64,000 nt of DNA, taken from NCBI RefSeq assembly GCF_007989825.1, contig NZ_BJUA01000005.1, positions 204,896 to 268,895 on the forward strand, read 5' to 3'. The notes below the pieces were generated by a model. The model had not been told where the DNA came from. It was given only the letters and a program-made list of their open reading frames with translations, and searched no databases. How positions within the stretch are numbered: position 1 is the first letter of the stretch; each line of letters starts with the position of its first letter. Positions 43,233 through 51,993 of the stretch are shown piece by piece. Both the position numbers and the translations under genes were made by a program. The stretch comes from Cellulomonas persica. Lineage in GTDB: Bacteria > Actinomycetota > Actinomycetes > Actinomycetales > Cellulomonadaceae.

Positions 43233-43327
43233 GGGCAGGGCTCTCAGGACGGGGAGCGCCCGAGAGCAGGGCCCTGAGGACCGGGAGCGCCCGAGGACCG
43301 TGAGGACGGGGAGTACCCGAGGGCAGG
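43233..43327 (+). repeat. Degenerate 26-31-bp tandem repeat
   Basis: Three units built on GAGGAC-GGGGAG-CGCCCGAG with CAGGGC linkers lie at about 43233-43327, with periods of about 31 and 26 bases. It lies at the start of the G-rich part of the region; no encoded protein is credible. Confidence 0.6.
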
Positions 43328-44334
43328 GCTGCGGGTCAGGGAACACCCTCCCGACACCGGAGTCAGGCAGCGGAGGGTGCGAGCGGATCCAACGGCCGGA
43401 CAAGTTGTGGGGCGCGTTGTGGGGCGCGGAAACCGAAAGTGGAGCGGCGGAGGGGGCACGAGAGGGTGCACGGTTGCAGACCCAGACAGAGGTGGCGCAG
43501 TCTCGCCGGGCGGGTCCGCAGCCGCAGACAGCGGCTGGTTGCGGCGGTGGGTCACGGCCGGTCGTGAAGGGCTGTCGGCGCGCCAGCGTTGGCCGGGAAG
43601 CCGTGGCCGTGGTGGTCGCGGGAGTGGGTGGCAGGGCGACGCCGACATGTGAGCCCGGGGCCTCGCGGCGGCGTGAGTGGGTGGCGTGCTGACGGGGCTG
43701 CGAACACGGGAGCCATAGCCTGGATGGAGATCGTCCGAGGCCGGGCGCTCGTAGGCCGGGGCGCTGAGGCGTCCTGAAATCAGGTCAGCCCAGGGTGTGG
43801 GGTCCGCGGAGGGTCGTGGCGGAGTTGGGGCGGACCGCGGTGCTGGGGCGTCGGCTTGGGGAGAGGTCGCGGCACCGGGGGCGGCTAATTGCGGTGTGCG
43901 GGCGCGGGCTCGCGGAGTCGTGGCCGGGCGGGTGAGGAGGTGGTCGGCATCCGGGCGGGGTTGCGAACCAGCGACCGAGGGCGGCGCTGATCATGGTCGG
44001 CGCGCAGCGGACAGCATCGTCGGCGCGGTCCAGCATGCGGGCGGAAAGTACCGGGGGCGCGGCCGTGCCGTGCGTCGGGAGAAAGGCCGAGCCGCGCACG
44101 CTGTGCGGTGAGTCGACGACCGCGCACGCACCTGTGCATGGCTGGTCAGGGCGTAGCCGGACGGGTCGGAGGTGGTCGGGCGCGATGCGCAGACGGGGGC
44201 CGCCGTGCGCCGACGGCACGGGGATGAAACTCGGGGTCGACGAGCTGTGGGTGAAGCGCCGGGAGCGGGTGATGAGCCGGTACGGTGGGACGTCCGCGCA
44301 GCCAGGAGGCCGCAGCAGGCGATCGGTAGCGGAG

Positions 44335-44348
44335 GTTGCACGTGGAAC
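44335..44348. promoter_or_regulatory. parS-like site 10 next to the rsmG ribosome site
   Basis: GTTGCACGTGGAAC (two mismatches) ends directly before the GGAGAG ribosome-binding site of rsmG, so ParB bound here could influence rsmG-parA-parB expression. Confidence 0.65.
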
Positions 44349-44361
44349 GGAGAGTGGCGTC

Positions 44362-45033
44362 GTGAGCGAGAACGGCGACCTCACCGACGTTCACGACCCG
44401 CTCGACGGCGACGCGCGGCTCCCCGAGTTCTTCGGAGCAGCGTGGCCCCAGGTCGAGGGTTTCCACCGGATGCTCGTCGATCAGGGCGTCCTGCGTGGCC
44501 TGATCGGGCCGCGCGAGGTCGCGCGCCTGTGGGAGCGGCACCTGCTCAACTCCGCGGCGGCCGTGCCCTTCCTGCCCACGAGCGGGCTGATCGTCGACCT
44601 CGGGAGCGGCGCCGGACTTCCGGGCGTCGTCGTCGCCGCGATGGTGCCTGACGCGCAGGTCGTGCTGCTCGAGCCGATGGAGCGACGCACCGACTGGCTC
44701 TCCGAGGTCGTCGACGAGCTCGGCTTGCCGAACGCGCAGGTCAGGCGCGCGCGAGCGCAGGAGGCGCTCGACCTCCAGGCGGACGTGGTCACCACCCGAG
44801 CGGTCGCGGCGCTCGACAAGCTCTACGCGTGGGCGATGCCGCTGATCCGTCCGGGAGGCACGCTCGTAGCGCTCAAGGGCGCTCGGGCGCAGGAGGAGAT
44901 CGACAAGGGGCGCAGCGCCGCACGCCGCGCTCACGTGGGAGCGGTCGAGGTGCGCGAGGTGTCGACGCTTGAGGGTGTCGAGCCGACGCGCGTCGTGATC
45001 GCCGTGCACGAGGGGGGCAAGCGTGTTCGGTAG
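44362..45033 (+). CDS. rsmG: 16S rRNA (guanine527-N7)-methyltransferase RsmG (GidB)
   Basis: SAM-dependent methyltransferase of 223 residues that modifies G527 of 16S rRNA; loss gives low-level streptomycin resistance in other bacteria. The SAM motif VDLGSGAGLPGVV (about 75-87) and the segment GLIGPREVARLWERHLLNS are typical. GTG at 44362 was chosen because GGAGAG lies seven bases ahead and the N-terminus (SENGDLTDVHDPL) fits the family. parA begins within its last codons. Confidence 0.95.
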   Translation: MSENGDLTDVHDPLDGDARLPEFFGAAWPQVEGFHRMLVDQGVLRGLIGPREVARLWERHLLNSAAAVPFLPTSGLIVDLGSGAGLPGVVVAAMVPDAQVVLLEPMERRTDWLSEVVDELGLPNAQVRRARAQEALDLQADVVTTRAVAALDKLYAWAMPLIRPGGTLVALKGARAQEEIDKGRSAARRAHVGAVEVREVSTLEGVEPTRVVIAVHEGGKRVR

Positions 45034-46813
45034 GCGCAAGCAAGGTCGTGCACCGCAGCCCGTGCCGGCGACCGCGGCGTGGCCGCTGCCCGCTGAGACC
45101 TCGGCGCCGGCGGGCGACCCTCCAGCCACGGCGCCGAGCGCCAACGACGAGGCCGCACCGATCAGCGTCCCGGCCGACGTGGTCGCGCCGCTCGTCCCGA
45201 CGCCGTCGACGGCTCCGCTCTCTCCTGCGACGGCAGAGCCTGCCGAGGTCGACGTCCCGCGGAACGCGACGCAGCCCGCGGCGAGCCAGACCGACGGCAC
45301 CCCTTCGGGGGCTCCCTCGCCTGCGGCGCCTCACCAGGACCGGACGGTCGAGCCGACGCCGGACAACGAGCGGGCGACCAGCGACATGGTGGACGCAGAG
45401 CCGACCGACGTCGCCCAGGGGGCGCCGAGCGCATCGGTGCCGGCCGGTGGGCAGCCGAGCAACGACGGACCGTCGCCGTCGGGGGTGAGCGAGCCGGGGG
45501 ATCGGGCCGCAAGCTGGGCCGCCACGTGGGGGATCGGCACGCGCACCGAGAGTGCGCCGGCGGCCAGCGCGGACGGCGCGACGGACACAGTCGCTGTCGG
45601 GGACGTCCCGGAGAGCGGCGCGCATGAGCGCGGTGAGGCGTCGGAGCACGCGCCCGGCCGCCCGGAGCAGCACGACGGCGCCTCGTCGCCCGTTTCACGT
45701 GAAACGGAGGCGGCGGGTGCGTCCGAAGCAGGGGGATCCGCATCGGACAATGGAGGAGACGCATTGGCGTCACCTCCCCCGCAGGACCCTGACGGAGACA
45801 TGACAACCCACGCGGACCTCGATCCGGACGAGCAGAGGCGCGCTGCACTCGTGCAGAGCCTTCCGGCCGTCACGGACGACACCCCTCTCATGGCCGAGCT
45901 CCAGCAGGACGCTCGCCGCCGCATCGAGCTGCGAGGTCGGCGGTTCCCGCGCCCGACCGAGACCCGCATCGTGACCGTGGCGAACCAGAAGGGCGGCGTC
46001 GGCAAGACGACGACCACGGTGAACCTCGCAGCCGCACTCGCGCAGTCGGGGCTCAACGTGCTCGTCCTCGACAACGACCCGCAGGGGAACGCGTCGACGG
46101 CGCTCGGGATCGAGCACCGCGCGGGCACACCGTCGATCTACGAGGTGCTCGTCGAGGGAGCGCCGATGGCCGAGGCCGTGCAGGAGAGCCCGGACGTCCC
46201 GAACCTCTGGTGCCTGCCGGCGACGATCGATCTCTCGGGCGCCGAGATCGAGCTCGTCTCGATGGTCGCGCGCGAGACGCGACTCCGCAGTGCACTGGAC
46301 ACGTACTTGCAGTGGCGCATCGACACCGGCCTCGAGCGCATCGACTACGTGTTCGTCGACTGCCCGCCGAGCCTGGGCCTGCTCACGGTCAACGCGTTCG
46401 TCGTCGCGCGCGAGGTGCTCATCCCCATCCAGTGCGAGTACTACGCGCTCGAGGGCCTCAGCCAGCTGCTCAAGACGATCCAGCTGATCCAGGCGCACCT
46501 CAACCGCGATCTGCACGTCTCGACGATCCTGCTGACCATGTACGACGCCCGCACGAACCTCGCGCAGCAGGTGGCGTCCGAGGTGCGCGAGCACTTCCCG
46601 GAGCGCACCCTGCGCACCACGGTGCCGCGCTCGGTGCGCATCTCGGAGGCGCCGAGCTACGGGCAGACGGTCATGACGTACGACGCGGGCTCGTCGGGTG
46701 CCCTTGCCTACCTCGAGGCCGCGCGCGAGATCGCCGAGCGCGGCGCCGCCACCCCAGACGTGACCCGATCGAGCAACGCTGCCGCTGAGAGCGGCGCGGA
46801 GGAGGACCGATGA
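45023..46813 (+). CDS. parA: Chromosome partitioning ATPase ParA with long disordered N-terminal extension
   Basis: Deviant Walker ATPase that moves ParB-parS complexes. The catalytic part (about residues 310-575) has [50 protein letters not shown] and [10 protein letters not shown]. From the GTG at 45023 (GAGGGGGG ahead, overlapping rsmG) the product is 596 residues, of which the first 259 are Pro/Ala/Ser/acidic and disordered. A second start, ATG 45800 with GGAG before it, would give an ordinary 337-residue ParA. GC-rich third codon positions argue that the extension is coding. A perfect parS lies inside it. Confidence 0.93.
   Translation: MFGRRKQGRAPQPVPATAAWPLPAETSAPAGDPPATAPSANDEAAPISVPADVVAPLVPTPSTAPLSPATAEPAEVDVPRNATQPAASQTDGTPSGAPSPAAPHQDRTVEPTPDNERATSDMVDAEPTDVAQGAPSASVPAGGQPSNDGPSPSGVSEPGDRAASWAATWGIGTRTESAPAASADGATDTVAVGDVPESGAHERGEASEHAPGRPEQHDGASSPVSRETEAAGASEAGGSASDNGGDALASPPPQDPDGDMTTHADLDPDEQRRAALVQSLPAVTDDTPLMAELQQDARRRIELRGRRFPRPTETRIVTVANQKGGVGKTTTTVNLAAALAQSGLNVLVLDNDPQGNASTALGIEHRAGTPSIYEVLVEGAPMAEAVQESPDVPNLWCLPATIDLSGAEIELVSMVARETRLRSALDTYLQWRIDTGLERIDYVFVDCPPSLGLLTVNAFVVAREVLIPIQCEYYALEGLSQLLKTIQLIQAHLNRDLHVSTILLTMYDARTNLAQQVASEVREHFPERTLRTTVPRSVRISEAPSYGQTVMTYDAGSSGALAYLEAAREIAERGAATPDVTRSSNAAAESGAEEDR
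45692..45705. promoter_or_regulatory. parS site 11 (perfect) within parA coding sequence
   Basis: GTTTCACGTGAAAC lies in frame in the parA extension, where it is read as VSRET. It is about 95 bases upstream of the alternative internal start at 45800. Confidence 0.95.
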
Positions 46814-48039
46814 GCGAGAAGCGACGGGGACTGGGCCGCGGCCTGGGCGCGTTGATCCCGGCGGGGCTCGACGGGAGCCGCCCCGCTCCGGGTGGGGACC
46901 GTCCCGTGGACGTGTTCTTCCCGGACCGGTCGGACGCGACGAGCACGAGCGCTGAGGCGACCGCCGCCGAGTCCGCCGGTGTCGCGCTCGCGCAGCGTGA
47001 GGCGGCCGCCGGCGCCGGTGCGGAGAGCGCGACGATCGTCGCTCCGGAGAGCACAGGGTCGAACGGTTCGCCGAGCGCCACCGAGAGCCCGGCGGTGGTC
47101 ACCAACGGGGCCGCGACCAACGGGACGAGTGTGAGCCCGGTGGTCGTGGACACCGCGACGGCTGGGGCTGCCGACCCGACCGACTTCAGCGCGATAGCCG
47201 CGGACGACCTCGTGCCGGTGCCCGGCGCGCGCTTCGCCGAGCTCCCCGTCGCGTCGATCCGACCGAACCCGCGTCAGCCCCGCACGGTGTTCGACGAGGA
47301 CGCGCTCGACGAGCTCGTCGGGTCGATCAAGGAGATCGGCGTGCTGCAGCCGGTCGTCGTGCGCGCAGTCGACGACGGCTACGAGCTGATCATGGGCGAG
47401 CGCCGGTGGCGGGCCACCCAGGCCGCCGGCCTCGACGTCATCCCCGCGATCATCCGCGAGACCGACGACGCGGACCTCTTGCGGGACGCTCTGCTCGAGA
47501 ACCTGCACCGCTCCCAGCTCAACCCGCTGGAGGAGGCGGCCGCGTACCAGCAGCTGCTCGACGACTTCGGGTGCACGCACGAGCAGCTCGCGACGCGCAT
47601 CCACCGGTCGCGGCCGCAGATCTCGAACACGCTGCGCCTGCTCAAGCTCCCGCCGCTCGTGCAGCGTCGGGTGGCCGCGGGCGTGCTCTCGGCGGGGCAC
47701 GCGCGTGCACTGCTCGGGCTCGCGGACGGCGCGGCGATCGAACGGCTCGCTCAGCGGATCGTGGCCGAGGGCCTGTCCGTGCGCGCGGTCGAGGAGATCG
47801 TGGCTCTCGGTGGGGACACCGCGGCCCCTGGGCAGCGGCGCCAGGCGCCGCGCGCGGGGCAGCGGAACGAGGCGCTCGACGAGCTCTCGTCGCGACTCTC
47901 CGACCGCTTCGACACGCGCGTGAAGGTGCAGCTCGGTAAGTCGCGCGGACGGCTCACCGTCGAGTTCGCGTCAGTGCAGGACCTCAACCGGATCCTTGCG
48001 ACCCTCGCCCCCGACGACCCGGGCCTCCTGAAGGGCTGA
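46810..48039 (+). CDS. parB: Chromosome partitioning protein ParB (CTPase)
   Basis: parS-binding CTPase clamp of 409 residues. The extreme N-terminus ([13 protein letters not shown]) is the ParA-contacting motif. A disordered stretch of about 110 residues follows. The ParB/Srx domain has [13 protein letters not shown] and the CTP-binding [12 protein letters not shown] (about 196-207), with [14 protein letters not shown]. The HTH domain includes [20 protein letters not shown], and the C-terminal dimerisation domain ends the protein. It overlaps the parA stop by four bases. Its sites are scattered through 39.3-45.7 kb. Confidence 0.97.
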   Translation: MSEKRRGLGRGLGALIPAGLDGSRPAPGGDRPVDVFFPDRSDATSTSAEATAAESAGVALAQREAAAGAGAESATIVAPESTGSNGSPSATESPAVVTNGAATNGTSVSPVVVDTATAGAADPTDFSAIAADDLVPVPGARFAELPVASIRPNPRQPRTVFDEDALDELVGSIKEIGVLQPVVVRAVDDGYELIMGERRWRATQAAGLDVIPAIIRETDDADLLRDALLENLHRSQLNPLEEAAAYQQLLDDFGCTHEQLATRIHRSRPQISNTLRLLKLPPLVQRRVAAGVLSAGHARALLGLADGAAIERLAQRIVAEGLSVRAVEEIVALGGDTAAPGQRRQAPRAGQRNEALDELSSRLSDRFDTRVKVQLGKSRGRLTVEFASVQDLNRILATLAPDDPGLLKG

Positions 48040-48050
48040 AACCGGGACGA

Positions 48051-49088
48051 TCAGGACGCCGGGGCGGGCTCGAGACCGACGGGCGAGGCGGCGAGAGAAG
48101 CCTCTACCAGGGAGCGGTACAAGGTTCCAAGGTTGTGCCCAGCAGCCTCTGCGGCCTGCGGGAGAAGCGACGTCTCGGTCATCCCCGGGCTCACGTTGAC
48201 CTCCAGGAAGTGCGCGACGCCGTCGGTGTCCACGATCAGGTCGGACCGCGAGAGGCGCGTCAGGCCGAGAGCGTGGTGGGCGACGAGGGCGACGCGCTCG
48301 ACCTCGGCCCGCGTCGCCTCCGACAGCCGCGCCGGTGCGAAGTACTCGACGCGCCCCGGGTGGTACCGGGCGTCGTAGTCGTACGGACCGTCGGTGACGA
48401 TCTCGACGGGCGGGAGCGCCACCGGGCCGTCGCCGAGGTCGACGACCGACACCGCGACCTCGACCCCGGACACCGCGCGCTCGATGAGCGCTGTGTCCGC
48501 GTAGGAGAAGCACTCGACCATCGCGCGTGCGAGCTCGCTCGCGGACCGGACCACGGAGACACCGAGGGCCGAGCCGCCGCGGGACGGCTTCACGACGACG
48601 GGAAGGCCCAGCCGGTCGACGATCGACGACAGGATGCGCGCCGGGCCGAGCTCACGGAACAGGGACTGCGGCAGCGTCACGAACTCGGGAGTCACCAGGC
48701 CGGCACGCGACACCACGGTCTTGGCGATCGACTTGCTCCACGCGACGCGGCTCGCGCGCGGTCCGGTGCCGAGCAGGCGCAGGCCGAGCAGCTGGACCAC
48801 GTCGCGCACCGAGCCGTCCTCGCCGCTCGCGCCGTGCAGCACGGGCCAGACCAGGTCGGGCTGCAGGTCGGTGAGTGCGGCGATGAGGTCGGCGTCGACG
48901 TCGTGCACGCTGACCTCGACCCCGGCGGACCGCAGCGCCTCGGCGACGCGGCGCCCTGATCGCAGTGAGACGTCCCGCTCGTGCGAGAGACCGCCCGCCA
49001 GGACGGCGACGCGGGGCGTGCGTCCCGGGGCGCCGTCGACCGGGAGGGCTGCGGCTGCGGCGGAGGGCGACGAGGCAGACGTGATCAC
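48051..49088 (-). CDS. ddl: D-alanine--D-alanine ligase family protein
   Basis: ATP-grasp ligase of 345 residues that joins two D-Ala for peptidoglycan precursors. Visible are AVLAGGLSHERDVSLRSGR at the N-terminus, VVVKPSRGGSALGVSVV in the ATP-grasp fold, and the metal and substrate segment LIVDTDGVAHFLEVNVSPGMTETSL. GTG 49088 was chosen (GGAGC ahead); upstream in-frame sequence is low-complexity. It converges on parB with only 11 bases between stops. A more distant D-Ala-D-X or unrelated ligase role cannot be excluded. Confidence 0.85.
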   Translation of the reverse strand: MITSASSPSAAAAALPVDGAPGRTPRVAVLAGGLSHERDVSLRSGRRVAEALRSAGVEVSVHDVDADLIAALTDLQPDLVWPVLHGASGEDGSVRDVVQLLGLRLLGTGPRASRVAWSKSIAKTVVSRAGLVTPEFVTLPQSLFRELGPARILSSIVDRLGLPVVVKPSRGGSALGVSVVRSASELARAMVECFSYADTALIERAVSGVEVAVSVVDLGDGPVALPPVEIVTDGPYDYDARYHPGRVEYFAPARLSEATRAEVERVALVAHHALGLTRLSRSDLIVDTDGVAHFLEVNVSPGMTETSLLPQAAEAAGHNLGTLYRSLVEASLAASPVGLEPAPAS

Positions 49089-49149
49089 GAGAGTGCTCCG
49101 AGCTCGGTGCGGGCCGCCACGGCGCGGCGGCGGGGGAGTGCCGACGGTG

Positions 49150-50490
49150 TCACGGCAGGTCGGGTGCCGGCGAGGCCACCTCGTCGTCAGACTCGGCACC
49201 CGCGGTGCCGAACAGCTCCACGAGCTCGCGCTCCCCGGTGACGACACCGGCAAGACGGCGCACGCCCTCGCGGATGCGCTCGGGAGTCGGGTAGCAGAAC
49301 GACAGACGCATGTGGTCGGAGCCGCTGCCGTCGTAGTAGAAGGCGGTGCCCGGGACGTAGGCGACGCGCGCGGTCACGGCGCGCGGCAGCATGTCGCGGG
49401 CGTCGAGCCCCTCGGGCAGCCGCACCCAGGTGTAGAAGCCACCGTCGGGCACGGTCCACGTGGCCTCGGGAAGGTGCTCGCTGAGCGCGCCGATCATGGC
49501 GTCGCGCCGCTCGCGGTACAGCTCGCGGTAGCTCTTGATCTGGCTGCGCCAGTCGCAGGTCGCGAGATACGACGAGATCGCGATCTGCGAGGCGTTCGAG
49601 GGGCACAGGATCGCGGACTCGGAGGCCAGCACGAGCTTCTCGCGCACGGCATGCGGCGCGACAGCCCACCCGATGCGGTACCCCGGGGCGAACGTCTTGG
49701 AGAACGAGCCGAGGTAGATGACGCCGTCGTCGTCGTACGAGCGCAGCGCGGGCCACGGGTCGCGGTCGAAGCCGAGCAGGCCGTACGGGTTGTCCTCGAG
49801 GACCAGCACGCCGTAGCGGCGAGCGATCTCCAGGACCTGCGGTCGCCGCTCGAGCGCGAGGGAGACGCCTGCGGGGTTGTGGAAGTTGGGGACCGTGTAG
49901 AGGAACTTCGTCCGACGACCCGCGGCGGCGAGCGACGCGAGCGTCTCCTCGAGCGCGGCGGGGACGAGGCCGTGCTCGTCGATCGCGACGTGCACGACGT
50001 CCGCCTGGTAGGCGCGGAAGACGCCCAGCGCACCGACGTAGGAGGGCGCCTCGGCGACGACGACGTCACCCGGGTCGATGAAGACGCGCGTCACGAGGTC
50101 GAGTGCCTGCTGCGAGCCGGTGGTCACGACGACGTCGTCGGGGTGCGCGGCGATCATCTCGAGCGCCATGACCTCGAGGATCTGCTCGCGGAGCTGCTCG
50201 TCTCCCTGACCCGAGCCGTACTGCAGCGCCTGCAGGCCGCGCTGCGCGACGACCGACGCGGCGACCTGCGACAGCTGGTCCAGGGGAAGGCCGTCGAGGA
50301 ACGGCATGCCGCCGGCGAGCGAGACGACCTCGGGCCGGTTCGCGACGGCGAACAGCGCTCGGATCTCTGATGCCCGCATGCCCTGCGTGCGCTCGGCGTA
50401 CGTGCCGAGCCAGGGGTCGAGCCGCGTGCCTGCGGCCGAGGACGTGGGGGTGCCCGACGTCTCCGGCCGGGGCATGGGCTCTGAGGTCAT
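49150..50490 (-). CDS. PLP-dependent aminotransferase (class I, LysN/ARO8-like)
   Basis: Aminotransferase of 446 residues. Diagnostic stretches are SLAGGMPFLDGLP, YGSGQGDEQLREQI, TTGSQQALDLVTRVF, PNFHNPAGVSL, LEDNPYGLL, and the PLP lysine in GSFSKTFAPGYRIGW. The family includes 2-aminoadipate and aromatic aminotransferases; the substrate cannot be fixed from sequence alone. It lies between ddl and trxA on the same strand with a hairpin upstream, so it probably has its own promoter. Confidence 0.9.
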   Translation of the reverse strand: MTSEPMPRPETSGTPTSSAAGTRLDPWLGTYAERTQGMRASEIRALFAVANRPEVVSLAGGMPFLDGLPLDQLSQVAASVVAQRGLQALQYGSGQGDEQLREQILEVMALEMIAAHPDDVVVTTGSQQALDLVTRVFIDPGDVVVAEAPSYVGALGVFRAYQADVVHVAIDEHGLVPAALEETLASLAAAGRRTKFLYTVPNFHNPAGVSLALERRPQVLEIARRYGVLVLEDNPYGLLGFDRDPWPALRSYDDDGVIYLGSFSKTFAPGYRIGWAVAPHAVREKLVLASESAILCPSNASQIAISSYLATCDWRSQIKSYRELYRERRDAMIGALSEHLPEATWTVPDGGFYTWVRLPEGLDARDMLPRAVTARVAYVPGTAFYYDGSGSDHMRLSFCYPTPERIREGVRRLAGVVTGERELVELFGTAGAESDDEVASPAPDLP

Positions 50491-50510
50491 CTCTGCAGTC
50501 TGGCACAGCG

Positions 50511-50556
50511 CGACGGCCGCCCCGGACCGCTTTCCTGCGATCGGGGACGGCCGTCG
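50511..50556 (-). terminator. Stem-loop after trxA
   Basis: CGACGGCCG (50511-50519) pairs with CGGCCGTCG (50548-50556), continued by CCCCG/CGGGG after a single bulged A. It lies between the trxA stop and the aminotransferase start. Confidence 0.7.
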
Positions 50557-50564
50557 ACGTGCGC

Positions 50565-50885
50565 TCAGGCGCTGAGGAGCGCCTCGATCTCCTGCGCGTA
50601 CGCCGCCTTGGGGCGTGCGCCGATGACCTGCTTGACGAGCTCACCGCCGGAGTAGATGTTCAGCGTCGGGATCGAGACGATCCCGTAGTCGCCGACCACG
50701 CCGGGGTTCTCGTCGGAGTTGACCTTGACGATCTTGACGCGGCCCTCGTACTGCGTGGCGAGCTCGGCGAGCACGGGCGCGACCATGCGGCACGGCCCGC
50801 ACCACGGCGCCCAGAAGTCGACGACCACGGGGATCTCGGACTGCAGGACCTCGGCGGCGAAGGTCTCGTCGGTCACGTCCTTCAT
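50565..50885 (-). CDS. trxA: Thioredoxin
   Basis: Thiol-disulfide oxidoreductase of 106 residues with the active site [11 protein letters not shown] and the cis-proline loop [12 protein letters not shown]. Cytoplasmic, reduced by the adjacent TrxB. ATG 50885 overlaps the trxB stop by four bases. Confidence 0.97.
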   Translation of the reverse strand: MKDVTDETFAAEVLQSEIPVVVDFWAPWCGPCRMVAPVLAELATQYEGRVKIVKVNSDENPGVVGDYGIVSIPTLNIYSGGELVKQVIGARPKAAYAQEIEALLSA

Positions 50886-51877
50886 CGGGCATCCTCCACG
50901 AGAACGGGGACCTCGGTGGGCACGTACGGGTCGACGGTGTCGCCGAGCGACGCGAGGAAGTGCTGCGCGTCCAGGGCTGCCGCGCAGCCGGAGCCAGCGG
51001 CGGTGATCGCCTGGCGGTACGTGTGGTCGACGACGTCGCCGCACGCGAAAACGCCCTCGAGGTTCGTCCGCGTGGACCGGCCCTCGACCTGGATGTAGCC
51101 GTTCTCGTCCAGCTCGACCTGGCCCAGCACCAGCTCGGTGCGCGGCACGTGACCGATCGCGACGAACACGGCGCCCGCGTCCTGCGAGCGGGTCTCCCCG
51201 GTCACGGTGTCGCGCAGGGTCACGCCGGTGACCTTGGCATCGCCGTCGATGCCGACGATCTCGCTGTTCCACGCGAACGAGATCTTCGGGTCGGCCGCGG
51301 CGCGGTCGGCCATGATCTTGGACGCGCGGAGCTGGTCGCGGCGGTGCACGAGCGTCACGCTGCGGCCGAACCGCGTGAGGAACGTCGCCTCCTCGACGGC
51401 GGAGTCGCCGCCGCCGACGACCAGGATGTCCTGGTCCTTGAAGAAGAACCCGTCACACGTGGCGCACCACGAGACGCCGCGGCCCGAGAGCCGCTTCTCG
51501 TCGTCGAGACCGAGCTCGCGGTAGGCGGAACCGGTCGCGAGGATCACGGCCTTGGCGCGGTAAGTGGTGCCGTCCGAGACGGTGACCTCCTTGACGCGGC
51601 CGGTCAGCGACAGGGACGTCGCGTCGTCCCACAACACCTCGGCGCCGAACTTCTCGGCCTGCGCCTGCAGGTTCTCCATGAGCTCGGGGCCCTGGATGCC
51701 CTCGGGCCAGCCGGGGAAGTTCTCGACCTCGGTGGTGTTCATGAGCGCACCACCCGCGGTGACGGAGCCGGCCACGACGAGCGGCGCGAGGCCTGCGCGC
51801 GCGGCGTAGATCGCGGCGGTGTATCCGGCGGGGCCGGAGCCGACGATGACGAGCTCACGGATGGACGTGTCGGTCAC
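50882..51877 (-). CDS. trxB: Thioredoxin-disulfide reductase
   Basis: NADPH-dependent flavoenzyme of 331 residues. FAD motif [20 protein letters not shown], redox-active CATC ([10 protein letters not shown]), NADPH motif [15 protein letters not shown] and the C-terminal [24 protein letters not shown] are present. GTG at 51877 was chosen (GAGGA ahead) rather than an in-frame ATG 18 codons upstream. It reduces thioredoxin, encoded immediately downstream. Confidence 0.96.
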   Translation of the reverse strand: MTDTSIRELVIVGSGPAGYTAAIYAARAGLAPLVVAGSVTAGGALMNTTEVENFPGWPEGIQGPELMENLQAQAEKFGAEVLWDDATSLSLTGRVKEVTVSDGTTYRAKAVILATGSAYRELGLDDEKRLSGRGVSWCATCDGFFFKDQDILVVGGGDSAVEEATFLTRFGRSVTLVHRRDQLRASKIMADRAAADPKISFAWNSEIVGIDGDAKVTGVTLRDTVTGETRSQDAGAVFVAIGHVPRTELVLGQVELDENGYIQVEGRSTRTNLEGVFACGDVVDHTYRQAITAAGSGCAAALDAQHFLASLGDTVDPYVPTEVPVLVEDAR

Positions 51878-51993
51878 GGGAAGGTCCTCGAGAAGTCGGG
51901 GTGCCGGCGATGTCCCGGCTGTCGCAGTCAACCGATCGTAGGCCGGATCTGTTCCTCAGGACGCGAACCCGTGCGCCTGTGGACGCCGGGCGG

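Larger units (their letters stand above)
39052..44334. other. Gene-poor region with a parS array between jag and rsmG
   Basis: About 5.3 kb lies between jag and rsmG, genes that are usually almost adjacent. Apart from one orphan ORF (41291-41698) and a transposase remnant (41744-41944), no open frame resembles a protein family, and frames here have erratic Trp/Arg/Cys-rich composition. Ten parS-like sites (including the one at 44335-44348 at its right edge), a 30-bp tandem repeat, a 33-bp repeat and a degenerate 26-31-bp repeat lie within it. From about 43170 the + strand becomes strikingly G-rich. I interpret it as a partitioning-site region, not a coding island. Confidence 0.75.

Noticed and set aside
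43168..43692. A 174-codon ORF in the G-rich segment
   Set aside because: Low-complexity Gly/Arg/Glu sequence made by the DNA repeat and G skew; no start context or homology signal.
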